A stretch of DNA of 64,000 nucleotides from positions 30,850,001 to 30,914,000 of the forward strand of contig NC_072895.1 in the NCBI RefSeq assembly GCF_027943255.1. The letters are read 5' to 3'. The notes below the pieces were generated by a model, which worked only from the letters and a program-made list of their open reading frames with translations, ran no database searches and had not been told where the DNA came from. The translations under genes were made by a program, and so were the position numbers. Source of the stretch: Anastrepha obliqua (lineage: Eukaryota > Arthropoda > Insecta > Diptera > Tephritidae). Below are positions 22,266 to 32,000 of the stretch, piece by piece; the first letter of the stretch is position 1, and each line of letters starts with the position of its first letter.

Positions 22266-22973
22266 TTAAGGGGTGAGGGGTAGTCAGAGGCTCCGAAAGA
22301 TGATGATTTTCAATAATTTTTTTTGTTGGTCAATTGTTTTATTTTACCAAAATAAAAAAAAATAACGTTAATGCATACATTTTCGACTTGACTTTAGCAA
22401 AAATTTCAAAAAAAATTATAATTGTAAAAGTTATCGCTGTTTGTGTAGAGCCCGTTTCTTCATAAGTCTCTTGCGGTGACCATCACAAGTCCTTGGAGAT
22501 TCATCTTAAATCCATCGGACAAGAGAAATTAGTTTTATTAATAAATAATCTTGCGCCTCATCGAAGCTTTGTTTTTTAAATTAACAATATGGCGGCCTTG
22601 GGAAATATTTTTAGAGAAAAAAACGACAATTAATTGTTAAAAAAAGTCGAAATTTTTGAAAAAAAAATCCTTCGATCAGGTACAAGTTTTTTATGTTTTT
22701 CAAAAGCAATATATATATTATTGAAATCTGCCAAGCGGGTTTTAAGTTACAGTGATCACCAGTTCAAAAAACATAGTTTTTTGGAGAAGGCATTTAAGGT
22801 CTTGCGAACGCTCCGGAGCGCCCGAGCACCCTGTGTTAATTACCGAATAACTCGAAAAGTATTTATCGAATTCACTTCAAATTTTTACACATTATTTGTA
22901 AGGTAAAATACTTTGAGAAAATGCAAAAAATAAACCCAGTTTTTTGAAAATTCGGACTACCCCTAACACTAAC
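22266..22973. mobile_element. TTAA-type repeat X, copy 2 (uninterrupted)
   Basis: A ~708-bp element starts with TTAAGGGGTGAGGGGTAGTC and ends with the inverse of the same type (gactacccctaacactaa). TTAA is intact on the left and mutated on the right. It has no coding capacity. It shows the pre-insertion state of all three sites that are occupied in copy 1. The 'ttaagggg' start resembles that of the TTAA-flanked element at 6298, so the two may share a transposase source. Confidence 0.8.
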
Positions 22974-24420
22974 TATTTTTGAAATTTGTAGTAGGACATA
23001 AAAGGCCTTTTAGGTCGAAGTGTCGGCCAATGAGCACACTACAGTTACTAAAATTATTATTATAATCGCCATACATTTCGTGGACGCTCTAAAAATTGTC
23101 TACTACAACTTATACGCCTATGGTTGTGAATAACTTTTTGTGCGTCATTAAAAATGGTTGCTATGTTGACAAGCGCAGCTGTCAACAAATATTCGCAATT
23201 GGCTTTTCTTGCAAGCTGAAGTGTGCCGCTGACGTGTAACTGTGCCGCAATCACCCTTTTGCTATTTAATCGCTGTAGTGCAACACAGAATTTCGGAATG
23301 TAAAAAAAGCCTTCTTTATATTGGGAACTTTTACAAAGAAAAATAACGAATGCAGATATTCACTATGGAACATTTGCAAATGTGTCAAATTACACATTTA
23401 TACATATTTACATACACACTTACTTATGCCCATACATATGTATATTCGGGTGTATAAAATACAGGTGCTAACCCTTCAGAATTGCCGTTTGCATTGAAAC
23501 GATGACGTCAACTGCCAATCGAGAGAAAATCTGTTGAAGTCGGTAACATGATTGATGACATATGTCAAACTTGTCAAACAGCAAACACAATCGATGTGTA
23601 CTCGAACTATGTGCACTGCAAATGCAAGCATATGCCTACAGATGGATGTATGTACGTACGTATGTATGTATGTATGTATGTATGTATGTATGTATGTATG
23701 TATGCATGTATGCATGTATGTATGTATATATGTACTCGGATGTGTCTCCTCGTGCAAATAAAATCGATTAGCGTCGTTCGAGAAGTGCTAACAGGTCAAA
23801 TAGCGCCAACAAATGCAAAAATACTCGGACAGGCGGGCAGGCATACATTTTTACTTAACCCATTAAAAGGCAATGAAATTCCGAAAGTTTATTGGCGTAT
23901 CGGGTTCAACTGACAAAATAGAAGTAGATAGCAAAATGAGGTTCCTTATTTCTGCGTTGCCAACGAAATGTTTGATTTGTTGATTATATTCAAGGGAGAT
24001 TCAGATGAGAAATTTTATGAATTTTTTTGCCTTTTTGAAACACAAGTAAACATACACCCTTTATTATAATAAAGCCATCACATTTTGGCAAGTCTTGTCT
24101 ATTTATTGATGTAGTTTTTAAAATCAATTATCTCTTTATGAAAATCATTATAAAAATACGTCAAACTTTTAAAATTATTAATCCGAATTGTTGGGTACAT
24201 TAAAACCACAGGTTTGTTTAATTAGGACGTTGAAGAATGAGGAGGGGGAGCAGCCTTGGTGGTATCACAATGGGTCTACAGCAAACCTAGGTGCATCAAT
24301 TGACAACTACTATACCTGCCTAATCCAAATTTCTGAAAACATTTGGGTACGGAATTTTTTAGGTTATTCAATTTTAATATGAAAAGTGCAAATTGAAAGT
24401 GGCCTTAAATTCTTTCTTGA
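22974..24420. other. No gene recognised; GTAT microsatellite
   Basis: The notable content is a tetranucleotide (GTAT)n array at ~23647-23727. No supported gene. Frames across the microsatellite (MYVCMYVCMY-type) are repeat artefacts. Confidence 0.6.
23647..23727. repeat. (GTAT)n microsatellite
   Basis: About 20 GTAT units with a few GCAT interruptions toward the right end, so the array is partly degenerate. Confidence 0.95.
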
Positions 24421-25690
24421 GGTTGACCAAAAAGTCTTGTGGTATTTTTATTGAATTTTCAATTGTTCATAAAATTGGTTATAATAATGCGATTTAAGTC
24501 AAATATGCGCCGTTTTGTTCGATGACGAGTTCCCAACGAGATGCCAACTTCATAATGCCCCTCTTATAGAAGCTCGCTTCCCTATTGTCAAAAAACTCGG
24601 AGAGCCAATTTTCACAGGACTCTCTTGTGGACAACTTCCGACTACCAAGCTCGTTCGCCATGGACAGAAATAGGTGGTAATCACTTGGTGCGAGATCCGG
24701 ACTATACGGTGGATGCAAAAGAATCCCCCATTCGAGCTCCCGGAGCTTCTGGCGCGTCACCAAAGATGTGGGTGGCCTGGCGTTGTCCTGATGGAAGACA
24801 ATTCGGCCTCTGTTGATCAAAGATGGCCTCTTCTGCATGAGTGCTGCATTCAAGCGGTCCAGTTGTTGGCAGTACAGGTCCGAATTGAGCGTTTGGCCAT
24901 AGGGGAGCAGCTCATAGTGGATGATTCTCTGCCAATCTCACCAAACACACAGAATAACCTTCCTGGCCGTCAATCCAGGCTTGGCCACCGTCTGGCAGCT
25001 TCACCGCTTTTCGACCACGACCGTTTGCGCTTCACGTTGTCGTAAGTGACCCACTTTTCATCGCCAGTCACCATCCGCTTCAAAAACGGGTCGATTTTGT
25101 TGCGATTCAGAAGCGATTCGCATGCATCCATACGGGCAAAAATGTTTTTTTGCGTCAAGTCGTGTGGCACCCATACATCGAGCTTCTTTTTGAATCCAAG
25201 CTTCTTCAAATGGTTTATAACGGTTTGATGACTCATGCCCAGCTCTTAGCCGATGCTACGGCTGCTACTATGCCGGTCTCTTTCGATCAATTCAGCGATT
25301 TTATTGCAATTTTCGACGACAGGCCTTCCGGACCGTGGCGCATCTTCGATCACCTTTGCACCAGAACGGAAACGTTGAAACCATCGTTGTGCGGTGGAAA
25401 TGGAAACTGTATCGGGTCCATAAACTGCACAAATTTTATTGGCAGCATGAGATGCATTTTTGCCTTTATCGTAGTATTACTGTAAAATATTTTCTCTTTA
25501 TTTTGCTCCATGTTTGCGACGCTATAACTCACGAACGATTAAAAGCAAACAACAATTAATCCAACACGTGTTAGCACGTGAAAAGAGCTTTCCAAAAAGC
25601 TCTAGCGTGAACCGATGCGACGAATACAACTAGAACTACGCGCTTGCAAAGACAAGCTTGCGGAAATACCGCAAGACTTTTTGGCCAACC
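24421..25690 (-). mobile_element. mellifera-type mariner, near full length, frameshifted
   Basis: Ends GGTTGACCAAAAAGTCTTGT (left) and GGTTGGCCAAAAAGTCTTGC (right, reverse strand) are the terminal repeats typical of mellifera-subfamily mariners. TA follows the right end. Minus-strand pieces: MEQNKEKILQYYYDKGKNAS and STAQRWFQRFRSGAKV (N-terminus near 25510-25370), a stop, MSHQTVINHLKKLGFKKKLD, RMVTGDEKWVTYDN (first D), a frame break near 24970, RIVFHQDNARP (second D) and YSPDLAPSDYHLF (third D, 34 residues on). It ends LVIEQNGAYLT. All three aspartates survive, but stops and frameshifts prevent a complete protein. Confidence 0.9.
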
Positions 25691-25978
25691 TATATTTTCC
25701 GCTGAAGATGTTGCGCATTTTCTTTATAAAACGAATGAGAAATTTGAGCTATTTTCTCTTTTTGAAAGCGCTGTAAGTGCACTTTGATTTACGTGGAGAT
25801 ATTTAAGATTTGTATTTGAATAATGCGAATATTTGCCAATACTTGTGCATTAGTTTAGTATTTTTTTCACATTAAATTGATTTGAATTTATAATAATAAT
25901 AATATAATATAGTATTAATTCTTTTAACGTGATTAACAAAAATTTGTACTTTTCACATACATACATACACATACATAA
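25691..25978. other. Short gap, no gene seen
   Basis: AT-rich with an AATAAT/ATA run near 25890-25915; nothing recognised. Confidence 0.4.
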
Positions 25979-26277
25979 TTGGTGCGTACAGCCTTTTTTC
26001 CGGTGTTTGGCCGAGCTTCCCTTATTTGTGGCGTGCGTCTTGATGTTGTGCCACAAATGGAGGGACCTACAGTTCTCCGAACGGCAGATATTTTTTATGA
26101 GGAGCTTTTTCATGACAAAAATACACTCGGAGGTTTGCCATTGCCATGCCGAGGAGCGACTGCTATTAGAAAAATGTTTTTCTTAATTTTGGTATTTCAC
26201 CGAGATTCGAACCTACGTTCTCTCTCTGAATTCCGAATGGTACTCCCGCATAAGCCCATTCGGCTACGGCGGCCGCC
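25979..26277 (-). mobile_element. SINE A (tRNA-headed), complete copy
   Basis: On the minus strand it starts ggcggccgccgtagccgaat and passes through a polymerase III B-box-like GTAGGTTCGAATCTC. It then carries the family body ('ggcaatggcaaacctccgag', 'catgaaaaagctcctcataa', 'gtaggtccctccatttgtgg', 'acatcaagacgcacgccaca') and ends at 'gtacgcaccaatt'. Other copies or parts lie at 28862, 53155, 59335, 61003 and 61456. The tRNA-like head marks a polymerase III-transcribed SINE, dependent on a LINE for movement. Confidence 0.85.
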
Positions 26278-28193
26278 AATTTATACTTTTTCACGACTTC
26301 AAAAAACTTACACCACTTTCAAAGTCAGCAAAAAGTAAAATTCTTACATTTACAGAATATTAACTACGGCATCTTAATTCAAACAAACCAATAATAAAAT
26401 TAAATACTTCAACCATAAGAAATAAGAAAATGAAATTAAAATAAAAAATAAATAAATAAAATAATATTTTTTTTCAAACGGGAGTTTTTCTTCTGTTTTT
26501 CCATTAATGAAAAAATTAATGTTTTTTTGTTTTTAAATTTTTCGTGATAGTTTTTTTTTTGTCACATCAGATTTAATTTTTCTGTTTTTTATTATTAACA
26601 GCTGTGGCTATAGAAAGTTTTGCGGAGAATTAATTTATTTTGTATTTTTTTTTTGTCGAGCCAGATTTTTCTTGTTATTTTAGTTTTTGAAAAAAAAAAA
26701 AATGTTTTTTTTATTTTAAGGTTTTAGTTTTTTTGAACATTTTTATGGACTGTTGTTTTTGTTTTTTGTTAAACCAGATTTTTTCGAGGTCCTTTGTTTT
26801 TATTAATACCTGAGGCTCAGTTTATGGAAAAAAATGCTTTTGTTTCAAAAGTTTTGGTGAACAGTATTTTAGTCATTCTAGATTTCGTCTTGTTTTTATT
26901 AATAGCTGAGGCTATTTTCAGTTTGTGGAAAATAATTTTTTGTTTTTAAAATATTTGGTACATTTTTTTTCAAATCATATTTTTTCTTGGTTTTTTTTAT
27001 TAATAGCTGAGGCTAAGCTCAGTTTTTGGAAACAAAAATTAAAATTGTTTATTTTTTTAATTGATGAAAAATTAAAGGAAAATCTGCAAAATTAAATTAA
27101 TCTCAGAATAATAATTTTTTTTGGAAAATTTTTTCAGTTTACTACTTATTACCAATTAATATACTCAATTTTTAACTATTAATTAAATTTATGCCCACAA
27201 AAATAAAAAAATAAAAAGGTTAAAAAAAAGTAAAAAAAAATGTAGGCAAATTTTCAAAATTAAATTTATCTCAAAATTACACCTTTTTTTCCAAATTTTT
27301 TCAGCTTACTACTTTTTATACTCAAGCGCACAAATAAGCAATTTCTAGAATAATTTACGACGCTGACCAAAAAACTAAGATTACTTGACATTACAACTGT
27401 GAATACATATGAACATATACGAGTAGGTAGGCAAATATTTATTTTGTTTTTGCTTCTTTAAATTTTTGATTATCTCATTCAATTACTCCTCATTTTGATT
27501 GCTTTTATTTTACTATTTAGTTTTTTGAGTGCATTGGTTTTAAATTATTTACTCTCGGCCTCCTAGAATTCAATCAATGCCTCCAGGGTGTGCCATTAAT
27601 CATGATTTAAGTTCATCAAGCGATTAAATGTCAAGAATGTAAATTCAAGGGAAAGCATAAAAATAAAATTTAAACGATAAACGGGCATTTCGTGGTTGTA
27701 GGGCAGTTGGGGTATGTGGAAAACTTTAAAACATGTGCACACATATAACCAAAGTGTTTTCTTTTAAAAAGTAAAAAAAAAAACAAAAAATAAACAACTA
27801 TTCAATTCTCACTTCCAGCTTGGCCCGCAAATGGGTGCTACTCCGAGGCTAAAATATTTATTTAATTTAACGCAAATTCACGCAAAATAAATGATGTTTT
27901 ACTGTTCTCTTGGTGACACAGACTTGACAAGGAGATATATATCGTTTTCGCTTTTCTTCCATCTCAATAAACTAAACATTTAATGTCAAATAGTCTCCTT
28001 TGAAAAAACTTATAGCCATTTCAAGCCGTAAAAAGTTGACAGCATAGCTTCTTACGCTGCTCAGTACTGCTGCAAATTCTTGCCGCATCAATAAAAATGC
28101 TATGCTTTTAATACACACAAACACATTTACTTGTATATGTGTAGGTATATGGAAAAGTTACACCATTTAGTTTTAGTTTCACTTTGTACTCAC
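26278..28193. other. AT-rich presumed receptor intron, no gene
   Basis: It lies just downstream (minus-strand sense) of the 28194-28303 exon, so it is probably intron of the 5-HT1-type gene. It holds a low-complexity T-rich tandem array (26590-27045). No sequence that starts with the expected Y-W of the next exon was found. Confidence 0.5.
26590..27045. repeat. T-rich tandem repeat, period ~100 bp
   Basis: The word 'ttattaatagctgaggct' or a close variant recurs near 26595, 26803, 26899 and 27000, each followed by a 'cagttt(t/a)tgga' word and a T-rich spacer. The spacing is about 208, 96 and 101 bp, so one unit boundary near 26700 is eroded. Confidence 0.6.
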
Positions 28194-28303
28194 CTATCGA
28201 CCGCAATGGCAACTAAATGCAATATGGAAGCTGTACAGCAGAGCACATCGCACGAGGTCCAAATGTCACAGAGCTCCGGCCCAAGTATCCAGCCTTGCCT
28301 TAT
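28194..28303 (-). CDS. 5-HT1: Serotonin 5-HT1-type receptor, exon with TM3
   Basis: This is an internal exon of a class A amine GPCR in the plasma membrane that couples serotonin binding to G proteins. The minus strand reads [30 protein letters not shown] and VAIAVDR. ELC holds the conserved TM3 cysteine that pairs with extracellular loop 2. SCD holds the aspartate that contacts the amine of serotonin. The final DR begins the DRY switch. The acceptor (cgcaaaag before ATAAGG) and donor (AG followed by GTGAGTAC) bound 110 bp: 36 codons plus two bases, phase 0 in and phase 2 out, splitting the R of DRY. It follows the phase-0 end of the exon at 31817-31950. The sequence is nearly that of Drosophila 5-HT1A/5-HT1B; I cannot tell which paralogue. 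Confidence 0.93.
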
Positions 28304-28861
28304 CTTTTGCGATAGGGAGTGTATGGCACGTTCGTAAAAGTTTTGTGTTTTTTTATTTTTTTTTATTTTTTGTTTTTTTTTGATTTACATGTATGCGTGC
28401 GTTCGTTGCCCGAGTGCGTATTCCCACAAAAGTTTTTTGTATCGTTCGACATTGTTGGTGTGAAGTCGGTTTGTTGCAAATCGGTGTCATAATAGGGAAT
28501 ATGTAAAGAGAAGGAGGAAAAGATAGAGAGAGAAAATAAAATTGGTAGCGTTTAAAAGCGATGATCATCTGTGGAATACAAATGGCACATAACAGGATAC
28601 ATATATATATATTTGAATGTGTGATAATCTTCCAAACTCTGTATGTGTGGATGCGATGTAATCCAGTGAAAGCTTTCATGTGATGATAGATGAATCTTGA
28701 GTAATTATAACTTAGCGCGGCGCTAATAGGCGTCATAGTGCAGCATATTTGTTTATTACTATTCATTGATACGACCCGGGTTCGATGCCCAATAGCAGTA
28801 TGAAATATCAAAGCATGTGTGCCAGCCAACCAGCTATTATTTCAGTTAAATGAGTACTTGG

Positions 28862-29245
28862 ATGGTGGCCGCCGTAGTCGGATGGGTTGGTACGTGGCTA
28901 CCATTCGGAAGTGCACAGGTTTCAAGCCACGGTCACGAAAAAGTCGCTTGGCGAACGGCAGGCAATGGCAAGCAACAAAGTTTATTTCTGTCATGAAAAA
29001 GTTAGTCATAAAAACCTATTGCCTTTCGAGCTCGGCCCGGTGTAGCTGATTACCATTCGTTAAAGCTACGAGTCGAAACCCGCGGTAGGTATTAAAAACA
29101 CAAGTGATAAAGAAGGTTTGTGTTAAGGCAATGGCAAGCCTTTAAGTGTATTTCCGCCATGAAAATACACAAAAAAAAACCCGCTGTAGAGCTCGGTCTA
29201 ACACCCAACAAAGGATGCAAGCACCCATGATGTACAAGTATATAT
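28862..29245 (+). mobile_element. SINE A, degenerate, apparently doubled
   Basis: The head at 28865 (ggtggccgccgtagtcggat) and a B-box-like 'aggtttcaagcc' are followed by a shortened body ('ggcaatggcaagcaacaaag', 'ctgtcatgaaaaagttagtc', 'gagctcggcccgg'). A second partial unit begins near 29047 ('attaccattcgttaaagcta', 'cgagtcgaaacccgc') and repeats the body ('ggcaatggcaagcctttaag', 'ccgccatgaaaa') up to a decayed tail. Both are diverged. Confidence 0.65.
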
Positions 29246-29445
29246 CTACATAACTTCTTTATATATTGAAAAGCCAAACGAAGGACCGTTACCTGCTCGT
29301 ATCATCAGGCGATTCTCCAAAGCAGACATAGCAAATTTTCGGAAACAATTTAGTGATAAGAATCAGCTTAGAAGCCGCCTTGCCTGATGAAAATGTATTT
29401 GAGATTTTAATAAAGTTCCAGCCAACGCGTACAAAATCCTTTGCA

Positions 29446-29703
29446 ATTGTAAGCTTAACTAACAAAATAGATATCGGACATGAGAATATGATCCATAATG
29501 CGGTGCTGGGCTATTACAGACTGCGTCCCACCATTTGTTTGCAAGATGGATCTGTGAACGTTTTTGATGTACAAAATGGCAAACAGATTTTGATGGCTGA
29601 CCTCAAGGAGCAACAAGGGCCAGTGTGGCAAGTACCTTGAGCACATCCCAAATTTGGAAATTTGTTGGCTTCTTATTCACACAGTAGAAAGATAGATTAC
29701 TGA
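29446..29703 (+). pseudogene. Sec13: Sec13 pseudogene fragment (COPII/nuclear pore WD40)
   Basis: The frame reads (I)VSLTNKIDIGHENMIHNAVL, GYYRLRPTICLQDGSVNVFD, VQNGKQILMADLKEQQGPVW, QVP, a stop, then AHPKFGNLLASYSHSRKI. This is the first WD40 blade and the start of the second of Sec13, the beta-propeller shared by the COPII outer coat and the nuclear pore Y complex. The initiator is ATT instead of ATG, the tryptophan expected after QV(A) is lost to TGA, and homology ends after ~80 residues. No introns are seen across this stretch, as expected for a retrocopy, but no poly(A) is visible because the 3' part is missing. It lies in a receptor intron on the opposite strand. Confidence 0.85.
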
Positions 29704-29894
29704 ATTTAAACAGAGTCGTATAAGCCTTGAAAGCGATCCCCAACAAAAACAGCAACAACACCAGAAATCGAAGACAATTTTCAAGATTTCGTATTAGAAA
29801 GTCGTCGAGTGACTGAATATGATTTAGTTGAAGCCCTAAGCAACTTATTTGGCAGTGTAAGCAATATTTTGATTGAAGTATTGGAGTTCAGAAA
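29704..29894. other. Unassigned open stretch
   Basis: The frame EDNFQDFVLESRRVTEYDLV followed by EALSNLFGSVSNILIE (29770-29895) looks protein-like, but I cannot place it. It could be a piece of another retrocopied mRNA or simply chance. Confidence 0.3.
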
Positions 29895-30329
29895 GAAAAA
29901 CCCAAGCCCAACCTCAAAAACCATATCCTTCCATACCTTACTTTCGCACAAAGCCAGCGCAGTACTTGTATTGTGGCTGCTAAAACAAGCAAAAAAACAA
30001 GGAAAATACACAGTTACACATTGCATCAGTGGCGCCAGCAAGAGGAAGCGGGCAATCGTGGTAATAGCGCAGACACACCAAATTTAGCGAAGTCATCAAC
30101 CAACTGTGCGATCCTTCAGCCAAAAAAATGTGACACACAGATGGCGCTTCAAGCAATAAGAAGGCGTTGTTCCCAAGCAACAACAGGTGGGCGTTCCCGC
30201 TATTTAGGGCTGGTCATGGCAGGCTATTCACCTATCCTGCCAGAAAGCAAAATAGATTAACAAAACCAACGCAAGACTGAGTCTTGTCGAGGCGCTATGC
30301 TCCCGAGTGGAGCGAATAAGTGAAAGAAA
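29895..30329 (+). mobile_element. SINE B, 5'-truncated copy
   Basis: It matches the reverse complement of 32556-33143 and 39119-39636 over the body: 'ggctgctaaaacaagc', 'cacattgcatcagtggcgcc', 'cgcagacacaccaaatttag', 'acacagatggcgcttcaagc', 'gtgggcgttcccgctattta' and 'aagactgagtcttgtcgagg', ending 'gagcgaataagtgaaagaaa'. The tRNA-like head is absent. Confidence 0.85.
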
Positions 30330-30334
30330 TTGGG

Positions 30335-30995
30335 TCTCAGAAAGCTGTGTGCTACCTCATTCCCTGAAAATGGAACACGAACAAATTCGAATGTGACTTT
30401 GAGCGTCTTCGAAAGAATAAAGTGGATTTTGTGCACCGATTCATCCCTATGGATGAAACTTGGGTCTATCACCTTAGTTCTATATCAAAACAAGAGACCA
30501 AAGAGTGGTGTGAACCTGTCTCTTCGTCTCCTAAACGAGTTCGTGTTCCGAAATCAGCCAAAAAGGTGTAAGCATCGGTTTTTTGGGATGCCAATTGAAT
30601 TTTGTTTGTGGATTACTAAAAAACTGGTAAAAGAATAAATTCTGAATATTATTGTAACCTTTTTGGGCCAGCTGAAGGAAAAAATTCGTGAAAAAAGACC
30701 CATCTTGCAAAAGAAAAAAAAAAAATGGTTTTTAATCAAGACAAGGCACCGTTTGAGAAGAGTTCGAATTGTTGGAGCATCCACTGTATTCATGAGATTT
30801 GGACCTTTACGACTTCCATCTGTTTGCAGATCATATAGAAATTCGTGGGTGGAAAGCGTTTTTCATGAAATGATGAGGTCATAACAGCTGTGGACGCGTA
30901 TTTTGCAGCCCTTCGAGATTCTTATTTCAGGGATGGAATTCACAAATTGGAATCGCTTTTGAACAAGTGTACTGATGTTCAGGGAGACTACTAAA
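30335..30995 (+). mobile_element. mariner remnant (mauritiana/irritans-like)
   Basis: Pieces in changing frames: DFVHRFIPMDETWVYHL (first D), SKQETKEWCEP, SVFWDANGILFVDYLKTGK, REKRPILQKKKK, VFNQDKAPFEKS (second D block; HQDNAP expected), then a short decayed tail with DFYDFHLFAD-type wording near 30800, ALRDSYFRDGIHKLE near 30905 and a final block. Terminal repeats were not identified. It begins directly after SINE B, inside the receptor intron. Confidence 0.7.
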
Positions 30996-31117
30996 TTCTA
31001 AGGTGTATAAAATGGTTTTTTTCGCAAAACTGGTTGAACCGCAGAACTTTTTGAATAGATTGAAGATTTTTTTAAATATCTACTACATTAATATATGTAT
31101 GCTCTTTTCAAGTGATA

Positions 31118-31288
31118 CAAGGTGGCGCAAAATTAATCACCCCTGTGGGAAGATTTATAAAGTTTGCAAGTGACAGTCGCAGTAAGCAAACAGACGCAGG
31201 TCAAAATAAAAAGTTCTATCACTCAAAATCGTTTTTTTATTTATGTTATTCAAAAACAAAATTGGATGATTAATTTTGCGCCACCTTG
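31118..31288. mobile_element. MITE of the DD41D family (copy b, best preserved)
   Basis: A 171-bp element has nearly perfect inverted ends beginning CAAGGTGGCGCAAAATTAAT (~22 bp) and is flanked by TA on both sides (31116-31117, 31289-31290). The interior is non-coding. The ends differ by a single base from the right end of the full-length element at 53373 over the first 18 positions, which marks that type of transposase as the likely source of mobility. Confidence 0.9.
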
Positions 31289-31810
31289 TATAAGGAAATT
31301 TAAAAAATGTGAATATTTAGGTATTCAGGTGTAATTGGCTGCAAATACCACGTGAACAGATAAATTCATAAAATTCGAATTTAATATTTTCGGCTTTTTT
31401 ACTAACTATATACTGCGTAGATTTGTAGCCGAACACTTGGCGAAATTAGCAATTCACTTAAGAGGCATTTTTTAAATTTTCTAAAGTGGCCCCTCAAGTG
31501 CCAAAGTGGGCGAACAATAAGTGCTTGTGAAATAATTTAGTGTGAAACAAAGTAGGTACGGGCAGGTCAAGGGTAGCATTAGAATTATGAATTTAAAAAT
31601 TCAAAAAATTACCACAAATAAGAGAAATTCATTTAAGCGCTGGCAGTAATTTATAAACTCTGGAAAGAAGCTTAAAGAGTCTCGCCAGCGGCCTAAAGAA
31701 AACTTTCCTCATGAAATGAATATATCAGTGTACATTTCTTCTATACATATTTCACCTTCATTCAATCCGCACAATTTCATTTGATTCTTCTTTAGTCTTT
31801 CATTCCATTC
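31289..31810. other. Intron segment without recognisable content
   Basis: AT-rich; no gene or repeat recognised. Confidence 0.4.
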
Positions 31811-31816
31811 GCTTAC

Positions 31817-31950
31817 CTCGTAGACGGCGCCCAGCGGCATCACCAGACAGGCAACGAACAGATCAGCAACAGCCAATGATGCAACCAAATAATTGGCAAC
31901 ATTCTGCAAATTACGTTCCAGAATGATGGCAGCGATTACAAAAACGTTTC
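31817..31950 (-). CDS. 5-HT1: Serotonin 5-HT1-type receptor, exon with TM1-TM2
   Basis: The minus strand reads (G)[31 protein letters not shown] and [15 protein letters not shown] is the TM1 Gly-Asn signature, [10 protein letters not shown] is the first cytoplasmic loop, and LAVADL holds the TM2 aspartate that binds allosteric sodium in class A receptors. The acceptor is ATCAATAG before GAAACG and the donor is GAG followed by GTAAGC. The exon is 134 bp: two bases completing a Gly codon plus 44 codons, so phase 1 in and phase 0 out, exactly fitting the phase-0 start of the exon at 28303. Wording is almost identical to Drosophila 5-HT1A/5-HT1B, Gi-coupled receptors that lower cAMP. The N-terminal exon was not found in the window. 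Confidence 0.95.
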
Positions 31951-32000
31951 CTATTGATGAGCAGCAGTGAGCAGAGCAGAGCAGAGCAGAGCAGAGCAGC
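31951..32000 (-). promoter_or_regulatory. Splice acceptor built on a (TCTGC)n repeat
   Basis: Just upstream of the acceptor AG (31951-31952), the minus strand carries about five TCTGC-type units (plus-strand gagca/gcaga repeats, 31959-32000). No other pyrimidine tract is visible there, so the repeat probably serves as the polypyrimidine region. Its length may vary between individuals. Confidence 0.6.

Larger units (their letters stand above)
28304..31816 (-). other. Intron of the 5-HT1-type receptor gene
   Basis: The interval between the two receptor exons is 3.5 kb, with GTAAGC at its 5' end (31816-31811) and AG at its 3' end (28305-28304). It contains SINE A pieces, a Sec13 pseudogene, SINE B, a broken mariner and a MITE. 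The exon order is inferred from TM order and matching phase. Confidence 0.85.

Noticed and set aside
23476..23913. Frames with HTYIHT or MYVCMYVC repeats
   Set aside because: Translation of the GTAT microsatellite on both strands.
26150..26277. tRNA gene on the minus strand with a good B box
   Set aside because: Same reason: it is the head of SINE A, followed by the family body.
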